Assembly (NCBI RefSeq): GCF_042662625.1
Contig: NZ_JBHSXH010000004.1
Span: 62,001-126,000 of the forward strand
DNA length: 64,000 nt
From: Halopelagius fulvigenes
GTDB taxonomy: Archaea; Halobacteriota; Halobacteria; Halobacteriales; Haloferacaceae
Direction of reading: 5' to 3'
A program made the translations under genes and the position numbers. Shown here piece by piece: positions 47,323 through 56,558 of the stretch. The notes beneath the pieces are model-generated. The model saw only the letters and a program-made list of their open reading frames with translations, was not told the DNA's origin and ran no database searches. How positions within the stretch are numbered: position 1 is the first letter of the stretch; every line of letters starts with the position of its first letter.

Positions 47323-48255
47323 TTATCCGCTCTCCGTTTGCAGGCCCTTAGCGAACTGTTCGGCGAAGGCGACGTAGATGATGAGGGTCGGAATCGCGGC
47401 CAAGAACGACGCCGACATCCGAATCCCGAAGTCGATCCCCGACGTCGAGGCGCCGACGGCCGGGAGGATGAGCGTGACCGGTGCCTCGGGCGTGTCCGCG
47501 CCCGTGACCAGCGTGAACGCGAAGAGGAACTCGTTGTAGATCTGGGTGAACTGGTAGATGAACACGACGCCGAACATCGGCTTCGAGATGGGCAGGACGA
47601 TGCGCCGGTATATCTTCGTGATGGACGCGCCGTCGATCTTTCCCGCCTCGACGAGCGAGTTCGGGAGGCTCTGGTAGTACGACCGGAAGAGTATCGTGCA
47701 GATCGGAATCCCGTAGGCGATGTGAGTGATTATCAGCGGTACGAGGTTCGCGTGGTACCCCTGCAGGAACGGGAGCGTCTCGAAGAGGGGGGTGATCATC
47801 GACGCGAGCGGGAAGATGTTGTTCCAGAACCGCGACAGCGGCACCAAGACGGCTTGGTACGGCATGAAGATGCCGATGAGGAACAGCGCCAGCATCAGGA
47901 TCTGGGCGCGCCAGTTCACCATCGTGAGTCCGTACGCGGCCATGCTGCCGAAGAGGACGCTGCCGAGCGTCGCCGGGATGGCCATGAACAGCGAGTTGAA
48001 GAACGCCCCCGATAGCCTGTCGAACGCGAATCGGAGGTTTCCGAGCGTGAAGCCCTCGCCGGTCGGCGGCACGAGCGGTATCGACCGAGCGACGGCTTCG
48101 TTCGTCTTCAGCGCCGTCATCAAGCCCGTCTCCAGCGGTGCGAGGAAGAAGCCGATGAAGAGTATCACCAGCACGTACTGGGCGATTCGAGCGAGGTTCC
48201 AGTCCTCGACGAACGAGGCGACGTCTATTCCGCCGTCCGAGGTTGATCGCGACAT
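47323..48255 (-). CDS. xacI: Xylose/arabinose ABC importer permease XacI
   Basis: The 310-residue MalG-type permease starts MSRSTSDGGIDV and has about six membrane helices. The EAA loop reads LVEAGKIDGASITKIYRRIVLP. The longer open frame to 48357 overlaps the end of xacH and has no family resemblance, so ATG 48255 is the start. It is two bases after xacH. A 118-base part (47658-47775) is repeated as a relic at 44381-44499. Confidence 0.9.
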   Translation of the reverse strand: MSRSTSDGGIDVASFVEDWNLARIAQYVLVILFIGFFLAPLETGLMTALKTNEAVARSIPLVPPTGEGFTLGNLRFAFDRLSGAFFNSLFMAIPATLGSVLFGSMAAYGLTMVNWRAQILMLALFLIGIFMPYQAVLVPLSRFWNNIFPLASMITPLFETLPFLQGYHANLVPLIITHIAYGIPICTILFRSYYQSLPNSLVEAGKIDGASITKIYRRIVLPISKPMFGVVFIYQFTQIYNEFLFAFTLVTGADTPEAPVTLILPAVGASTSGIDFGIRMSASFLAAIPTLIIYVAFAEQFAKGLQTESG

Positions 48256-48257
48256 GT

Positions 48258-49208
48258 TCAGAGACTCCCTTGCTTGTACTGGTAGTAGAGGTACGGTGCG
48301 ATGACCCCCAGCGCCAAGAGGAGCAAGTAGGTGGCGATGGCGGCCGAGTAGGCCCACTTCCCGTACTTGAACGCCTGCCTCACCATCAGCGTCGCGAGGA
48401 TGTCGGTGCCGTTCGGGGGGCGGTACCGTCCCGTGAGCGCGTACAGGAACGTGAACGCCTTGAGGGCGAACACCATCAGGATGACGGCGGCGCTGACCGA
48501 CGCCTCCTTGAGTTGCGGGATGATGATGCGGAGGTACGTCTTGACCGTGCTCGCGCCGTCGACGCGAGCGGCCTCGAACTGGTCGTCCGGGAGTGACTGG
48601 AGTCCGGCGAGGTACACGACCATCGTGTACCCACTGAACTGCCAGATGAGCGCAAATATCACCGACCCGAGCGCGATAGACGGGTTTCCGATCCAGTTTA
48701 TCGGCTCGAAGCCGAACGCGGTCACTATGATGTTGAGAAGTCCGTTCTGTTGGTTAAACATCCAGAGCCACATCTGCGCCGTGACGACGAACGAGAGGCT
48801 CATCGGCAGCAGATAGATGGTCTGAATCTTGTCCTTGTAGCGGATGCCGTGGTCCAACAGCACCGCCAAGAACAGACCGAGCAACAGACAGACCGTCGTG
48901 AACACGACGAGGAGCACGAAGTTGTTCTGCGCGGCTTGCATAAAGGCGTCGCTGGTCAACGCCTGTCGATACATCTCGAAGTCCAGATTGCTGTAATCCG
49001 GCGGAGTCAGCCCTTTCGCGTCGGTCAGGGAGATGGAGAGGTTGAACCCGATTCCGCCGTACACGGCGATTCCCATGATGAGGAACGGAATCCCCCAGTA
49101 CGGCGACGAGCGGACGAAGTCGCTGTTCAGGAAGTACCTGAGCTTCGTCTCCCAGTCCACCTCCTCGGTCGACGACGAGGCCGTTTCGGTCCTTTCGGTC
49201 GTACCCAT
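48258..49208 (-). CDS. xacH: Xylose/arabinose ABC importer permease XacH
   Basis: The 316-residue MalF-type permease has a hydrophilic start (about 38 residues), then six hydrophobic segments and the EAA loop FEAARVDGASTVKTYLRIIIPQL. It lies 53 bases after xacG and forms the transmembrane channel with XacI. Family and order match the Haloferax operon. Confidence 0.9.
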   Translation of the reverse strand: MGTTERTETASSSTEEVDWETKLRYFLNSDFVRSSPYWGIPFLIMGIAVYGGIGFNLSISLTDAKGLTPPDYSNLDFEMYRQALTSDAFMQAAQNNFVLLVVFTTVCLLLGLFLAVLLDHGIRYKDKIQTIYLLPMSLSFVVTAQMWLWMFNQQNGLLNIIVTAFGFEPINWIGNPSIALGSVIFALIWQFSGYTMVVYLAGLQSLPDDQFEAARVDGASTVKTYLRIIIPQLKEASVSAAVILMVFALKAFTFLYALTGRYRPPNGTDILATLMVRQAFKYGKWAYSAAIATYLLLLALGVIAPYLYYQYKQGSL

Positions 49209-49261
49209 CGGTAAGAGTGTTCAGTTCCGTCGTAATAAATTGTGTTGTTAATGCGATTACG

Positions 49262-50596
49262 TTACCCCGAGACGGCTTTGAGGAGAGCCTCCGCCGCCGC
49301 GTTGACGTCGTACGGCCCCATCATGTGTTCGCTCATCGCCGTCTTGCAGTTACCCATCTGCTCCGGCGGGACGGCCAGTCCGTGCGCGATGGTCGGTGGG
49401 TACTTCTCCGAACTGGTGAGGTCCTTGTACGTCATGGCGATGAAGTCGCTCAGTTCGCTCGGGTCGATGTCGGTTCGAAGCGGAACCGAGCCTTTCAGGT
49501 TGTTGAAGGCGATCTGCGCCTTCTTCGTTCCGACGAACTTCTCCCACGCGATGGTCTCTTCCTTGGAGGGGTTGTTCATCGGCGCGACGATGGAGTCGAG
49601 GTGGTAGCAGTACACGCCCTCCGTGCCCGGGAACGGAATCCACCCCCACTGCTCCTGGTAGTTGAACGAGTCGTTCGAGCGGAACTGCCCCGCCAGCCAG
49701 TTGCCCTGGTGCATGCAGGCGACTTTGCCGTTTATCATCTTCCCGCCCACGTCGGTGAAGCTGACCGAGGAGGCGTCCGAGGTGATGTAGTTCTGCTGTA
49801 TCTCCTTGACCGTCTTCAGCGACTTGACGATCTTCTGTTTGTTCCCCTTCCCCTCGATGAAGTTCGTGTACGCGTCGACGCCCGATTGGCTCATGAGGAC
49901 CTGCGCCCAGAGTTGGAGCACGGTCCACGGCGCCTTCATCGCCTGCCCCATCGGCGTCACGTCCGTCTCCTCTTTAATCGTCTTGAGCGCCGACATCAAC
50001 GCGTCCATTGAGTTGAGGCTCTTGGGATCGACGCCGGCATCCTCGAACACCTTGATGTTGTAGAACAAGTTGTTCATCCGATGAGATCCTAGCGGGACGG
50101 CGGGCATCTTGTCGTTGAAGGTGCAGAGTTCGATGGCCCGGTCCTGTATCACGTCCTTGTATCCCTCGGCCTCCCAGACGTCCTTCTCGAGGTCCATGAG
50201 GTGACCTCGATAGCGCTCCAAGTTGTTCCCCGGCCAGTTGGCGAAGGAACTCATCGGGTTATTGTTCACCATCCGACGGAGGATGGTTGCGTTCAGGTTG
50301 ACGTTCGCGCTCGCCCCGACGGCTTGGAAGTTCGTCTCCATGTCGGGGTACTCCTCGCGGAACGCCTCGATGAGGGCGCTCACCGCGGCTTCGCCGTCGC
50401 CGCCGGACCAGCCGTGAAGCACTTCGAGCGTCTCGTTCCACTTTCCGCTGCCGCCACCGCCGTTTCCGCTCGTCGCGCCGTTCTCTCCCCCGCCGTTCCC
50501 GCCGGCACAGCCCGCCAGCCCGGCGGCGAGTCCGGTGCCGAGCGCGGCTATATACGTCCGTCTGTTCGTCTCGGGACCTGCGTCATGTTTAACCAT
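49262..50596 (-). CDS. xacG: Xylose/arabinose-binding lipoprotein XacG
   Basis: The 444-residue extracellular binding protein has a Tat signal (TNRRTYIAALGTG) and lipobox LAGC, then a Gly/Asn-rich linker and the family 1 fold (ETLEVLHGWSGGDGEAAVSAL). It heads the operon. A tttaatatc box (leftward, about 50620-50630) about 27 bases before the ATG is the promoter. Its partners are XacH to XacK. Assignment rests on operon order and on the adjacent IclR gene, as known for Haloferax. Confidence 0.9.
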   Translation of the reverse strand: MVKHDAGPETNRRTYIAALGTGLAAGLAGCAGGNGGGENGATSGNGGGGSGKWNETLEVLHGWSGGDGEAAVSALIEAFREEYPDMETNFQAVGASANVNLNATILRRMVNNNPMSSFANWPGNNLERYRGHLMDLEKDVWEAEGYKDVIQDRAIELCTFNDKMPAVPLGSHRMNNLFYNIKVFEDAGVDPKSLNSMDALMSALKTIKEETDVTPMGQAMKAPWTVLQLWAQVLMSQSGVDAYTNFIEGKGNKQKIVKSLKTVKEIQQNYITSDASSVSFTDVGGKMINGKVACMHQGNWLAGQFRSNDSFNYQEQWGWIPFPGTEGVYCYHLDSIVAPMNNPSKEETIAWEKFVGTKKAQIAFNNLKGSVPLRTDIDPSELSDFIAMTYKDLTSSEKYPPTIAHGLAVPPEQMGNCKTAMSEHMMGPYDVNAAAEALLKAVSG

Positions 50597-50750
50597 GTAC
50601 TACCGCCTGTTAGTTGTGAGATATTAAACCCACCGAAAGTAGTAGTTATTTTCATAAATAACTAGCGCAATTAACAGTTAGAGAAGCCGTGACTATCGGC
50701 GTCTCCCTCCTCCGCTACTCGGCGGGCGATCCAGCGACGGTACGCCCTCC

Positions 50751-50909
50751 TCACGGCCGACCGTCGTCCGCGGACCGGACGGTCTCCACGGAGTCGAACG
50801 TCCACCGCTGGCTGGTGCCGCCGGTCCGGTCGTACTGGATGACATTCGCACCGTCGGCCGTCGAGGGACCCAGCACGTCCGCCACCTTCCCGGAGTTGAT
50901 GTTCCGACG
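50751..50909 (-). pseudogene. Ricin-type beta-trefoil lectin (CBM13-like) remnant
   Basis: Leftward translation reads RRNINSGKVADVLGPSTADG, then ANVIQYDRTGGTSQRWTFD, ending at a TGA. NSGK-x-x-DV, STADGA, and GGTSQ-x-W are hallmark residues of one ricin B repeat, which binds xylan or galactosides. The remainder of the protein is absent, although a nearby leftward stretch (about 50950-51000) may also be coding. It likely comes from a secreted glycosidase with a carbohydrate-binding module. It lies between the xacG promoter and the xacR 3' end. Confidence 0.68.
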
Positions 50910-51069
50910 TCGACACGTACTACCGCCACTGCTCACCAGCGCTCGCGTCTGTCGCCGGCGAGGTGGAACGTCGTCCCGGGGACGCCTTCTCTCTCGCCGA
51001 CCCCCTCTCGGACCGACTGCGAGCGGAGCGTCCCGAGTACGGAACTGCGAATTCGTCGGCGCTCCTTGG

Positions 51070-51086
51070 ATTCTCTACTACAGAAC
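51070..51086. promoter_or_regulatory. ATTCT-N7-AGAAC palindrome downstream of xacR
   Basis: The site reads ATTCT, CTACTAC, AGAAC. The relic copy at 44540-44556 reads ATTCT, CTATTAC, AGAAC. It lies between xacR and xacG, about 475 bases upstream of the xacG start. Confidence 0.45.
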
Positions 51087-51111
51087 GAACCGGATCGTCG
51101 GAACGATGTTC

Positions 51112-51133
51112 GTTACGGACGTAGATCCGTAAC
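51112..51133 (-). terminator. Perfect 8-6-8 hairpin after xacR
   Basis: GTTACGGA and TCCGTAAC pair perfectly around a six-base loop. A second hairpin (GGCC-TTCGA-GGCC, 51134-51146) follows at once. They lie 60-100 bases past the xacR stop codon, so they may end or stabilise the regulator transcript. The relic at 44580-44615 has the same two hairpins in altered sequence. Confidence 0.45.
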
Positions 51134-51208
51134 GGCCTTCGAGGCCAGCGAACAGGGTCCGAGAGGTGGCCCGGAGAAGGGGCCGTCTCCGAAACCGAGA
51201 ATGGGCCC

Positions 51209-51964
51209 TCAGTAGTTTATGTTGAGTTCAACGACGTTCGCCGCACTGAGGACTTGTTCGGAGAACTCGCCGTGGAGGTCGTCGTCGCTGACGCGACTCG
51301 CCGGGGCGGAGACGCTTATCGCGCCCAACACCTTGTCCGAGGAGGTTTTGACGGGGGCCGCGACGCAGCGCAACCCTTCGAGACGCTCCCCGTCGTCGAT
51401 GGCGTACCCGCGTTCGCGGATGTCGTCGATCGCTTCGTACAGTTCCTCCCGAGAACCGATGCTCCGCGGCGTCTTCCGTTCGAGGCCGTGTTGCTCGACT
51501 ATCTCCTCGACCCGGGACTCCGGGAGGTACGCGAGGATGGCTTTCCCCAGCGCCGTGGTGTGGAGGTGGGTTCGGAGGCCGGCGTAGGTGTCTAAGTCCA
51601 CCGCCCGGTCGCCCTTCGAGCGCATCAGGTACACCCCCATCCCCTGCTCTTCGACCAGCAGGTTGGCGAGTTCGCCCGTCTTGGCGGCGATGGCCTTCAC
51701 CTCCGGTTCCGCGACCTGGTAGAACTCCATGGATTTCCGGATATTGCCGCCGAGTTCGAGGAACTTCAGACCGAGTTGATAGTCGTCGCCGTCTTTCAAC
51801 ACGTAGTGGTGCTTCCGAAGCGTCGAGAGGTGGCTGTGCACCGCGCTCTTTCCCATGTCGAGACTGTTCGCTAACTCGGTCACGCCGCAGGGACCACGCT
51901 CGGCCAACTCGTTGATGAGGGCGAGCGTCTTCTCGGTGGTCTTCACCGGATGTTTAGCGTCCAT
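51209..51964 (-). CDS. xacR: IclR-family regulator of pentose catabolism
   Basis: The 251-residue protein has an N-terminal winged helix-turn-helix (CGVTELANSLDMGKSAVHSHL, about residues 26-46) and the IclR effector-binding domain (TGELANLLVEE, HTTALGKAILAYLPE, LRCVAAPVK). In Haloferax the IclR-type XacR activates the xac pathway genes. It lies upstream of and in the same direction as xacGHIJK. A palindrome (52000-52016) placed just before its TATA-like box suggests that it controls its own gene. Confidence 0.9.
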   Translation of the reverse strand: MDAKHPVKTTEKTLALINELAERGPCGVTELANSLDMGKSAVHSHLSTLRKHHYVLKDGDDYQLGLKFLELGGNIRKSMEFYQVAEPEVKAIAAKTGELANLLVEEQGMGVYLMRSKGDRAVDLDTYAGLRTHLHTTALGKAILAYLPESRVEEIVEQHGLERKTPRSIGSREELYEAIDDIRERGYAIDDGERLEGLRCVAAPVKTSSDKVLGAISVSAPASRVSDDDLHGEFSEQVLSAANVVELNINY

Positions 51965-51999
51965 GATTATCCATTAATATTATCGCCTTCTCAATAAGT

Positions 52000-52016
52000 G
52001 TTCTGTTCTACAAAAC
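52000..52016. promoter_or_regulatory. Operator-like palindrome at the xacR promoter
   Basis: The site reads GTTCT, GTTCTAC, AAAAC, one mismatch from the perfect palindrome seen at 44835. It lies 36-52 bases before the xacR start codon, immediately upstream of the cttattga TATA-like box. This is the usual place for an archaeal activator site. Confidence 0.55.
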
Positions 52017-52412
52017 GGACGCTGGGCGTACCGGTGGACTGTTCGTCGCGAGGGAGCCACCTGTGACCCTACGCGGTGTGCGACGCGCCTGCTAGCCGTC
52101 CTCGGACAAGAGGAAGTGGCGGCGGTGTCTTCACTTGTCGCGGTGGAGTCGTCGGATGTCTCTCTCGCCGGAGACAACTCGAAGCCAACGCAGGCGACAG
52201 CGCCGTTTTCTGGACATATGTTTTTGTACTTCGATGGCTTTCGCAGGAATCGGTCGAACGCTCGGATCTGTGTCGTTGCTTCGCGGCGCGGCGCTTCGGT
52301 GCGAACGGGTCGAGAGGTGCCGTGGTTCGTTGCAGTTACTGCCCTCGTCCGGCCGTCTTCCTCCTCAAAATATGTGAGGGATTTACTACCCTCGCCCGGC
52401 TTTGGGAGTGCG
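52017..52412. other. Intergenic region between xacR and bgaH
   Basis: The roughly 400 bases have an open frame continuous with bgaH back to 52116, but its translation does not look like a protein of this family and includes improbable composition, so it is not coding. Promoters for xacR (left) and bgaH (right) must lie here. Confidence 0.45.
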
Positions 52413-54437
52413 ATGAACACGGGAGTCTGTTACTTCCCCGAGCACTGGGACCGCGAGCAGTGGGAAGCTGATATCGAGCGGATGGCGGAATCGGGAATCG
52501 AGTACGTCCGCATGGCCGAGTTCTCCTGGAACCGGATGGAGCCCGAACCGGGGGTGTACGAGTTCGAGTGGTTAGAGGAGGCCGTAAACCTCGTCGGCGA
52601 CTCCGGGATGAAAGCGGTACTCTGTACGCCCACGGCGACGCCGCCGAAGTGGCTTCTCGACGAGTACCCGAGTATCCGCCAAGAAGAGCGGGACGGTACG
52701 CCCCGCGAGTTCGGTAGCCGTCGGCACTACTGCTTTAATTCGCCGGTGTACCGGAGGGAGAGTCGGCGGATCATAGAGGAGATGGCGAGTCGCTTCGCAG
52801 ACAATGAGTACGTCGCCGGTTGGCAGACAGACAACGAGTTCGGCTGTCACGATACGACGCGTTGCTACTGTGACGATTGCGCTTCGGCGTTCAGGACGTG
52901 GCTCCGCGAGAAGTACGACTCCGTCGACGCCCTCAACGAGGCGTGGGGGAACGCGTTCTGGAGCCAGGAGTACGGGTCGTTCGCCGAGGTCGACCTCCCG
53001 GGTCCGACGCCCGCGCAGGACCAGCACCACCCGTCCCGCCTGTTGGAGTACAAGCGGTTTGCGTCCGACAGTGTCGCGGAGTACAATCGGCTTCACACGG
53101 GGATTCTTCGGGAGACGAACTCCCGGTGGTTCGTCACTCACAACTTCATGGGCAACTTCCCCGACATCGACGCCTTCTCCGTGAGCGAGGATCTGAGCTT
53201 CGCGGCCTGGGACTGCTATCCGACGCTCTTCAGCCAGCAGATACCGGATGCGCCGGACCCCGCCTCGGAGGAGGGAGCCACGCTCCAACGGGTTGGGGAC
53301 CCGGATATGGTCGGTATGAACCACGCGCTCTACCGCGGCGCGAGCGACGGGCCGTTCTGGGTGATGGAGAGCCAGTCCGGCGACATCCGTGCGTATCCGT
53401 ATTCGGCGGAACCCGCCGACGGGATGGTCCGACTCTGGTCCCACCAAGCGGTCGCTCACGGCTGTGACGTCGTCTCGTACTTCCGCTGGCGGCGATGCCG
53501 CTTCGGACAGGAGCAGTACTGGGGCGGACTGAACAACTACGACGGTTCACCGGACCGGGGCCTCGCGGAGGCGACGGAAGCCGCCCGGGACTTCGCGGAA
53601 CTCCCGGACCTCGATGCACCGTCCGGGGACGTGGCGATGCTCGTGGACTACGATAGCCTCTGGGCGCTCGAAACCAAACCCCACACGCCCGAATTCCACT
53701 ACTTCGCGCACCTCCGAGCGTACTACCGAGCGTTTCGCTCTCGGGGCGTGACCGTGGACCTCGTGCCGGCGAGCAGGGACGTGAGCGAGTACGCGGCGGT
53801 CGTCGCACCGTCGCTGCACCTCGTCGATCAGGAGCTCTCAGAGCGGTTGACCGACTACGTTTCCGACGGCGGCGAACTGCTTCTGACGATCCGAACCGCG
53901 ATGAAGGACGAGTACCACAAACTCCGAGACGAACTCGCACCCGGTCCGCTAGCGGAGCCTCTGGGCGCGCGCGTCGAGCAACACGAGAGTCTCGCACCCG
54001 GCCTGGAGAAGCGGGTCAGCTACGACGGTGAAACTTACGAGTACAGGACGTGGGCGGAGTGGCTCACCGCGGACGAAGCGCCCGTCGTCGGCCGGCACGA
54101 GACCGGTGTCGCCGAAGGCGAACCGGCTATCGTCAGGAACGACTACGGGAACGGACACGCCGCGTACGCCGGCGTTTGGCCGGAAGCGGAACTCGCCGAC
54201 GCGATTACGACGGCTCTCCTCGAACGGGCCGACGTTCCGTTCGGCGAACGCCTCCCCGAGTTCGTTCGACTCGCCGAACGCGACGGCTACACGTGGGTCC
54301 TGAACTTCCGAGCGGAGCCTCTCGAGATCGACCCCGGAAACCGAACCCCGACGCTCGGCGGGACGACGGTTCGAGGCCGCGATCTCGCCATCGTCGACGC
54401 ACCGCCGCACGAGATAGACATCGTTGAGGAGAGGTAA
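52413..54437 (+). CDS. bgaH: Beta-galactosidase, family GH42
   Basis: The 674-residue enzyme cleaves terminal beta-galactose. The start MNTGVCYFPEHW matches the known haloarchaeal BgaH. The acid/base is Glu142 (WQTDNEFGCH), the nucleophile is Glu319 (FWVMES), and a zinc cluster is formed by Cys107, Cys145 or Cys151, Cys153 and Cys156 (CHDTTRCYCDDC). A trimerisation domain (residues 390-600) and a C-terminal beta domain follow. No signal peptide is present. BgaH-type enzymes are active at high salt. Placed beside xacR, it may serve galactose-containing plant sugars such as arabinogalactan. Confidence 0.94.
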   Translation: MNTGVCYFPEHWDREQWEADIERMAESGIEYVRMAEFSWNRMEPEPGVYEFEWLEEAVNLVGDSGMKAVLCTPTATPPKWLLDEYPSIRQEERDGTPREFGSRRHYCFNSPVYRRESRRIIEEMASRFADNEYVAGWQTDNEFGCHDTTRCYCDDCASAFRTWLREKYDSVDALNEAWGNAFWSQEYGSFAEVDLPGPTPAQDQHHPSRLLEYKRFASDSVAEYNRLHTGILRETNSRWFVTHNFMGNFPDIDAFSVSEDLSFAAWDCYPTLFSQQIPDAPDPASEEGATLQRVGDPDMVGMNHALYRGASDGPFWVMESQSGDIRAYPYSAEPADGMVRLWSHQAVAHGCDVVSYFRWRRCRFGQEQYWGGLNNYDGSPDRGLAEATEAARDFAELPDLDAPSGDVAMLVDYDSLWALETKPHTPEFHYFAHLRAYYRAFRSRGVTVDLVPASRDVSEYAAVVAPSLHLVDQELSERLTDYVSDGGELLLTIRTAMKDEYHKLRDELAPGPLAEPLGARVEQHESLAPGLEKRVSYDGETYEYRTWAEWLTADEAPVVGRHETGVAEGEPAIVRNDYGNGHAAYAGVWPEAELADAITTALLERADVPFGERLPEFVRLAERDGYTWVLNFRAEPLEIDPGNRTPTLGGTTVRGRDLAIVDAPPHEIDIVEER

Positions 54438-54669
54438 CGAACCTTCCCGTCGGCGGTTTTCGCTACCGGACTGGCGGATCGGCTCCGCCTCGGTGATTGT
54501 GTAACTTCTTTTGTGGATTCTCACTCGGTCCGAGCGTGCGCGAACCGCACCGATGTTCTCGGGTCACGGTAGCGCACAGCACGCCTCTCGGCGGTCAGTC
54601 GCCGCGCGTCCCGGTGATACGGAGTCCCGAGTCCGGGGTTACTTTACGACCGGCTGCGAGCCTCTCGGT

Positions 54670-55458
54670 ATGACGACGAGAGAGACGCTCTCGGTGGATG
54701 CGGCCCACGAGGGAGCCGAGTACGCGAACCGGCATTTCCGGTCTGACCTGACCGTCGAGCGGAAGTCGAGCAAGACGGACGTCGTCACGGACATCGACCG
54801 AACGACGCAGCGCCGCGTCGTGTCGGTCATCCGCGACCACTTTCCGGACGACGCCGTCGTCGGCGAGGAGGAAGAGGAGCGAAAGACCGTCCCCGAGGAG
54901 GGGTACGCGTGGATTATCGACCCCATCGACGGGACGCAGAACTACACCCGGGGGATGCACGACTGGACGACGAGCGTCGCCGTCGTCGAGGACGGAACGC
55001 CGCTGAGCGCGGTCAACGTCGCCCCGGCGCGCGGGGAGACGTACCGGGCGACGGAGAACGGCACGCGGTGCGACGGACGGTCCGTCTCGGTGACCGACGC
55101 GACGGACTCGGAGACGTTCGTCGTCGCTCCGACGCTTCGGTGGACGGCCGGGAACGCCGACACCGTCGGGTCGCTCTCGGAGATACTCACCGAACGGTTC
55201 GGCGAGGTGCGACGACTCGGGTCGGCGCAGTTGACGCTCTCGATGGTCGCCTCGGGGGCCCTCGACGCCGCCGTCGCCTTCGACGAGGACCCGAACGCGT
55301 GGGACACCGTCGCCGGCGCGTACCACGTCACGCAGGCGGGCGGCACCGTCACGGACCTCGACGGCGACCCGTGGCGTCCCCACGCCCGAGGTATCGTCGC
55401 CTCGAACGGCGAGGCCCACGACGCCCTCCTCGACGCGGTGAACGCGGCCACCGAGTGA
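54670..55458 (+). CDS. Inositol monophosphatase-family phosphatase
   Basis: The 262-residue enzyme has the metal-binding motifs GEEEEE (66-70 region), DPIDGT at 84-89 and, near the end, NAWDTVAGAYHVTQAGG. Archaeal members hydrolyse inositol-1-phosphate or fructose-1,6-bisphosphate. Which one applies here is not deducible. The start ATG 54670 gives the family N-terminus; an open frame extends to 54511 but contains no family sequence. Confidence 0.88.
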   Translation: MTTRETLSVDAAHEGAEYANRHFRSDLTVERKSSKTDVVTDIDRTTQRRVVSVIRDHFPDDAVVGEEEEERKTVPEEGYAWIIDPIDGTQNYTRGMHDWTTSVAVVEDGTPLSAVNVAPARGETYRATENGTRCDGRSVSVTDATDSETFVVAPTLRWTAGNADTVGSLSEILTERFGEVRRLGSAQLTLSMVASGALDAAVAFDEDPNAWDTVAGAYHVTQAGGTVTDLDGDPWRPHARGIVASNGEAHDALLDAVNAATE

Positions 55459-55766
55459 CGGAGTCGCCGAGGACGTGGCGCTCGTCTCGATGAGTACGAA
55501 AATTTTTGTCGGATATGCGCGGCTTGGGCTCGTATTTCTCATCTATGGAAACACAGAATGGTCGAGTAAACGGACGTTCCGACGATACCGGCTGCGATAT
55601 TTTCGATCGTCGGGTAATATGATTCTCTTCCTTACTTCGGTTCCCGGTTTGTCTGCCGATTTTGTACTCGTCTGAATAAGCGAGGGGTACGGCGCTACTC
55701 TCGAAGAACGAGCAAGGAGAACAGAATTACGTGGACTATCACCGGCGACGAGAGAGGACGACGCGG
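55459..55766. other. AT-rich intergenic region
   Basis: The 308 bases mark the entry into the accessory segment. The composition is clearly less GC-rich (for example acgaaaatttttgtc near 55497 and gatattttcgatc near 55588). A 66-codon rightward frame at 55475-55675 has no motif and is not called. Confidence 0.4.
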
Positions 55767-56558
55767 TTACGTGAGGGGCGTCGCCTCGCGCTTGTACTCG
55801 GCGAACGCCGCCGCGGCCCACGAGACGGCATCGTCGTCGTCCATCTCCACGAGGGCGCGCGGTTCGTACTCCTCGTGAGCGACGAACTGCGCGGTGTCGT
55901 CGATGAGAGCGACGCCGTAGCGAAGCGGTCCGTCGTGGACGTACACGCGGTACCGGTCCGTCGCCGTCATCTCGTCGTACAGCGACGCGTACCGCGGTTT
56001 CGTCCGGAGCGTCTCCGCCGCGTCGGATTCGACCACCAGTTCCGCCCGCGCCCCGTGGCCGACGATTCGGTCGCGAAGCGTCTCGTGGGCGTGGAGACCG
56101 GTGAACGGCACCGCCATCCGACACTCGTCCATCTCGCTCAACGCGCGGACGTGGCGGGTACGTATCGCGTACGGGTCCGGCGGGTCCGGGAGGTGGATGT
56201 CCGCGTCCGCGAGGCTCCGAACGTCTACGTCGAACTCCCCTCGAGGGACGAACCGCAGGAACGGAGACAGTCGCTCCGTGATTTCGACCACCTCGCGCAA
56301 CTCCGCGAACGCCCGCGCCACGGCGTCGCCGGCCTTCGTGATTTCGTAGGTCCGCCCCGTCCGCCGGACCCATCCCGCGGCGGCGAGCGTGTCGAGATTT
56401 CGCTGGAGCGTCGTCCGAGAGACGTCGACGCACTCCGCGAGTTCGCGCCTGCGGAGTTCCCGTCGCTGCACCAACTCGGCGAGTAGCGTCGCCCGCGCCG
56501 TCGAACGCGCCAGGAGCGCGATGCGTTCCACCGCGGCGTCCGCCTCGGCGTCGCTCAC
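55767..56558 (-). CDS. Helix-turn-helix regulator with FilR1-type middle domain
   Basis: The 263-residue protein has a winged helix near the N-terminus (LRRRELAECVDVSRTTLQRNL, about residues 34-54) and a C-terminal ligand-binding domain of the type found in archaeal FilR1 regulators, with the ALSEMDECRMAVPFTGLHAHE and FVAHEEYEPRALVEMDDD segments. It starts at a GTG. It is divergent from the halocin-like gene with a 306-base region between, so it may control that gene, by position only. The protein encoded at 59613 is a distant paralogue. Confidence 0.78.
   Translation of the reverse strand: MSDAEADAAVERIALLARSTARATLLAELVQRRELRRRELAECVDVSRTTLQRNLDTLAAAGWVRRTGRTYEITKAGDAVARAFAELREVVEITERLSPFLRFVPRGEFDVDVRSLADADIHLPDPPDPYAIRTRHVRALSEMDECRMAVPFTGLHAHETLRDRIVGHGARAELVVESDAAETLRTKPRYASLYDEMTATDRYRVYVHDGPLRYGVALIDDTAQFVAHEEYEPRALVEMDDDDAVSWAAAAFAEYKREATPLT

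Larger units (their letters stand above)
50910..51208. other. Intergenic region between xacR and the lectin remnant
   Basis: This stretch holds no intact gene. Its right part (51051-51208) is the start of the direct repeat shared with 44522-44797 and includes the palindrome 51070-51086 and the hairpin 51112-51133. The left part has only weak signs of lost coding sequence. Confidence 0.5.
51051..51325. repeat. Imperfect direct repeat of 44522-44797
   Basis: This is the intact partner of the relic at 44522-44797. It spans the region downstream of xacR and the last 117 bases of the gene. Both copies preserve the palindrome and hairpins in the non-coding part despite many substitutions. Confidence 0.88.

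Noticed and set aside
52116..52412. N-terminal extension of the GH42 enzyme
   Set aside because: The frame is open for about 100 codons upstream, but known GH42 proteins begin at the MNTGVCYFPEHW position. The extension has no signal peptide or domain.
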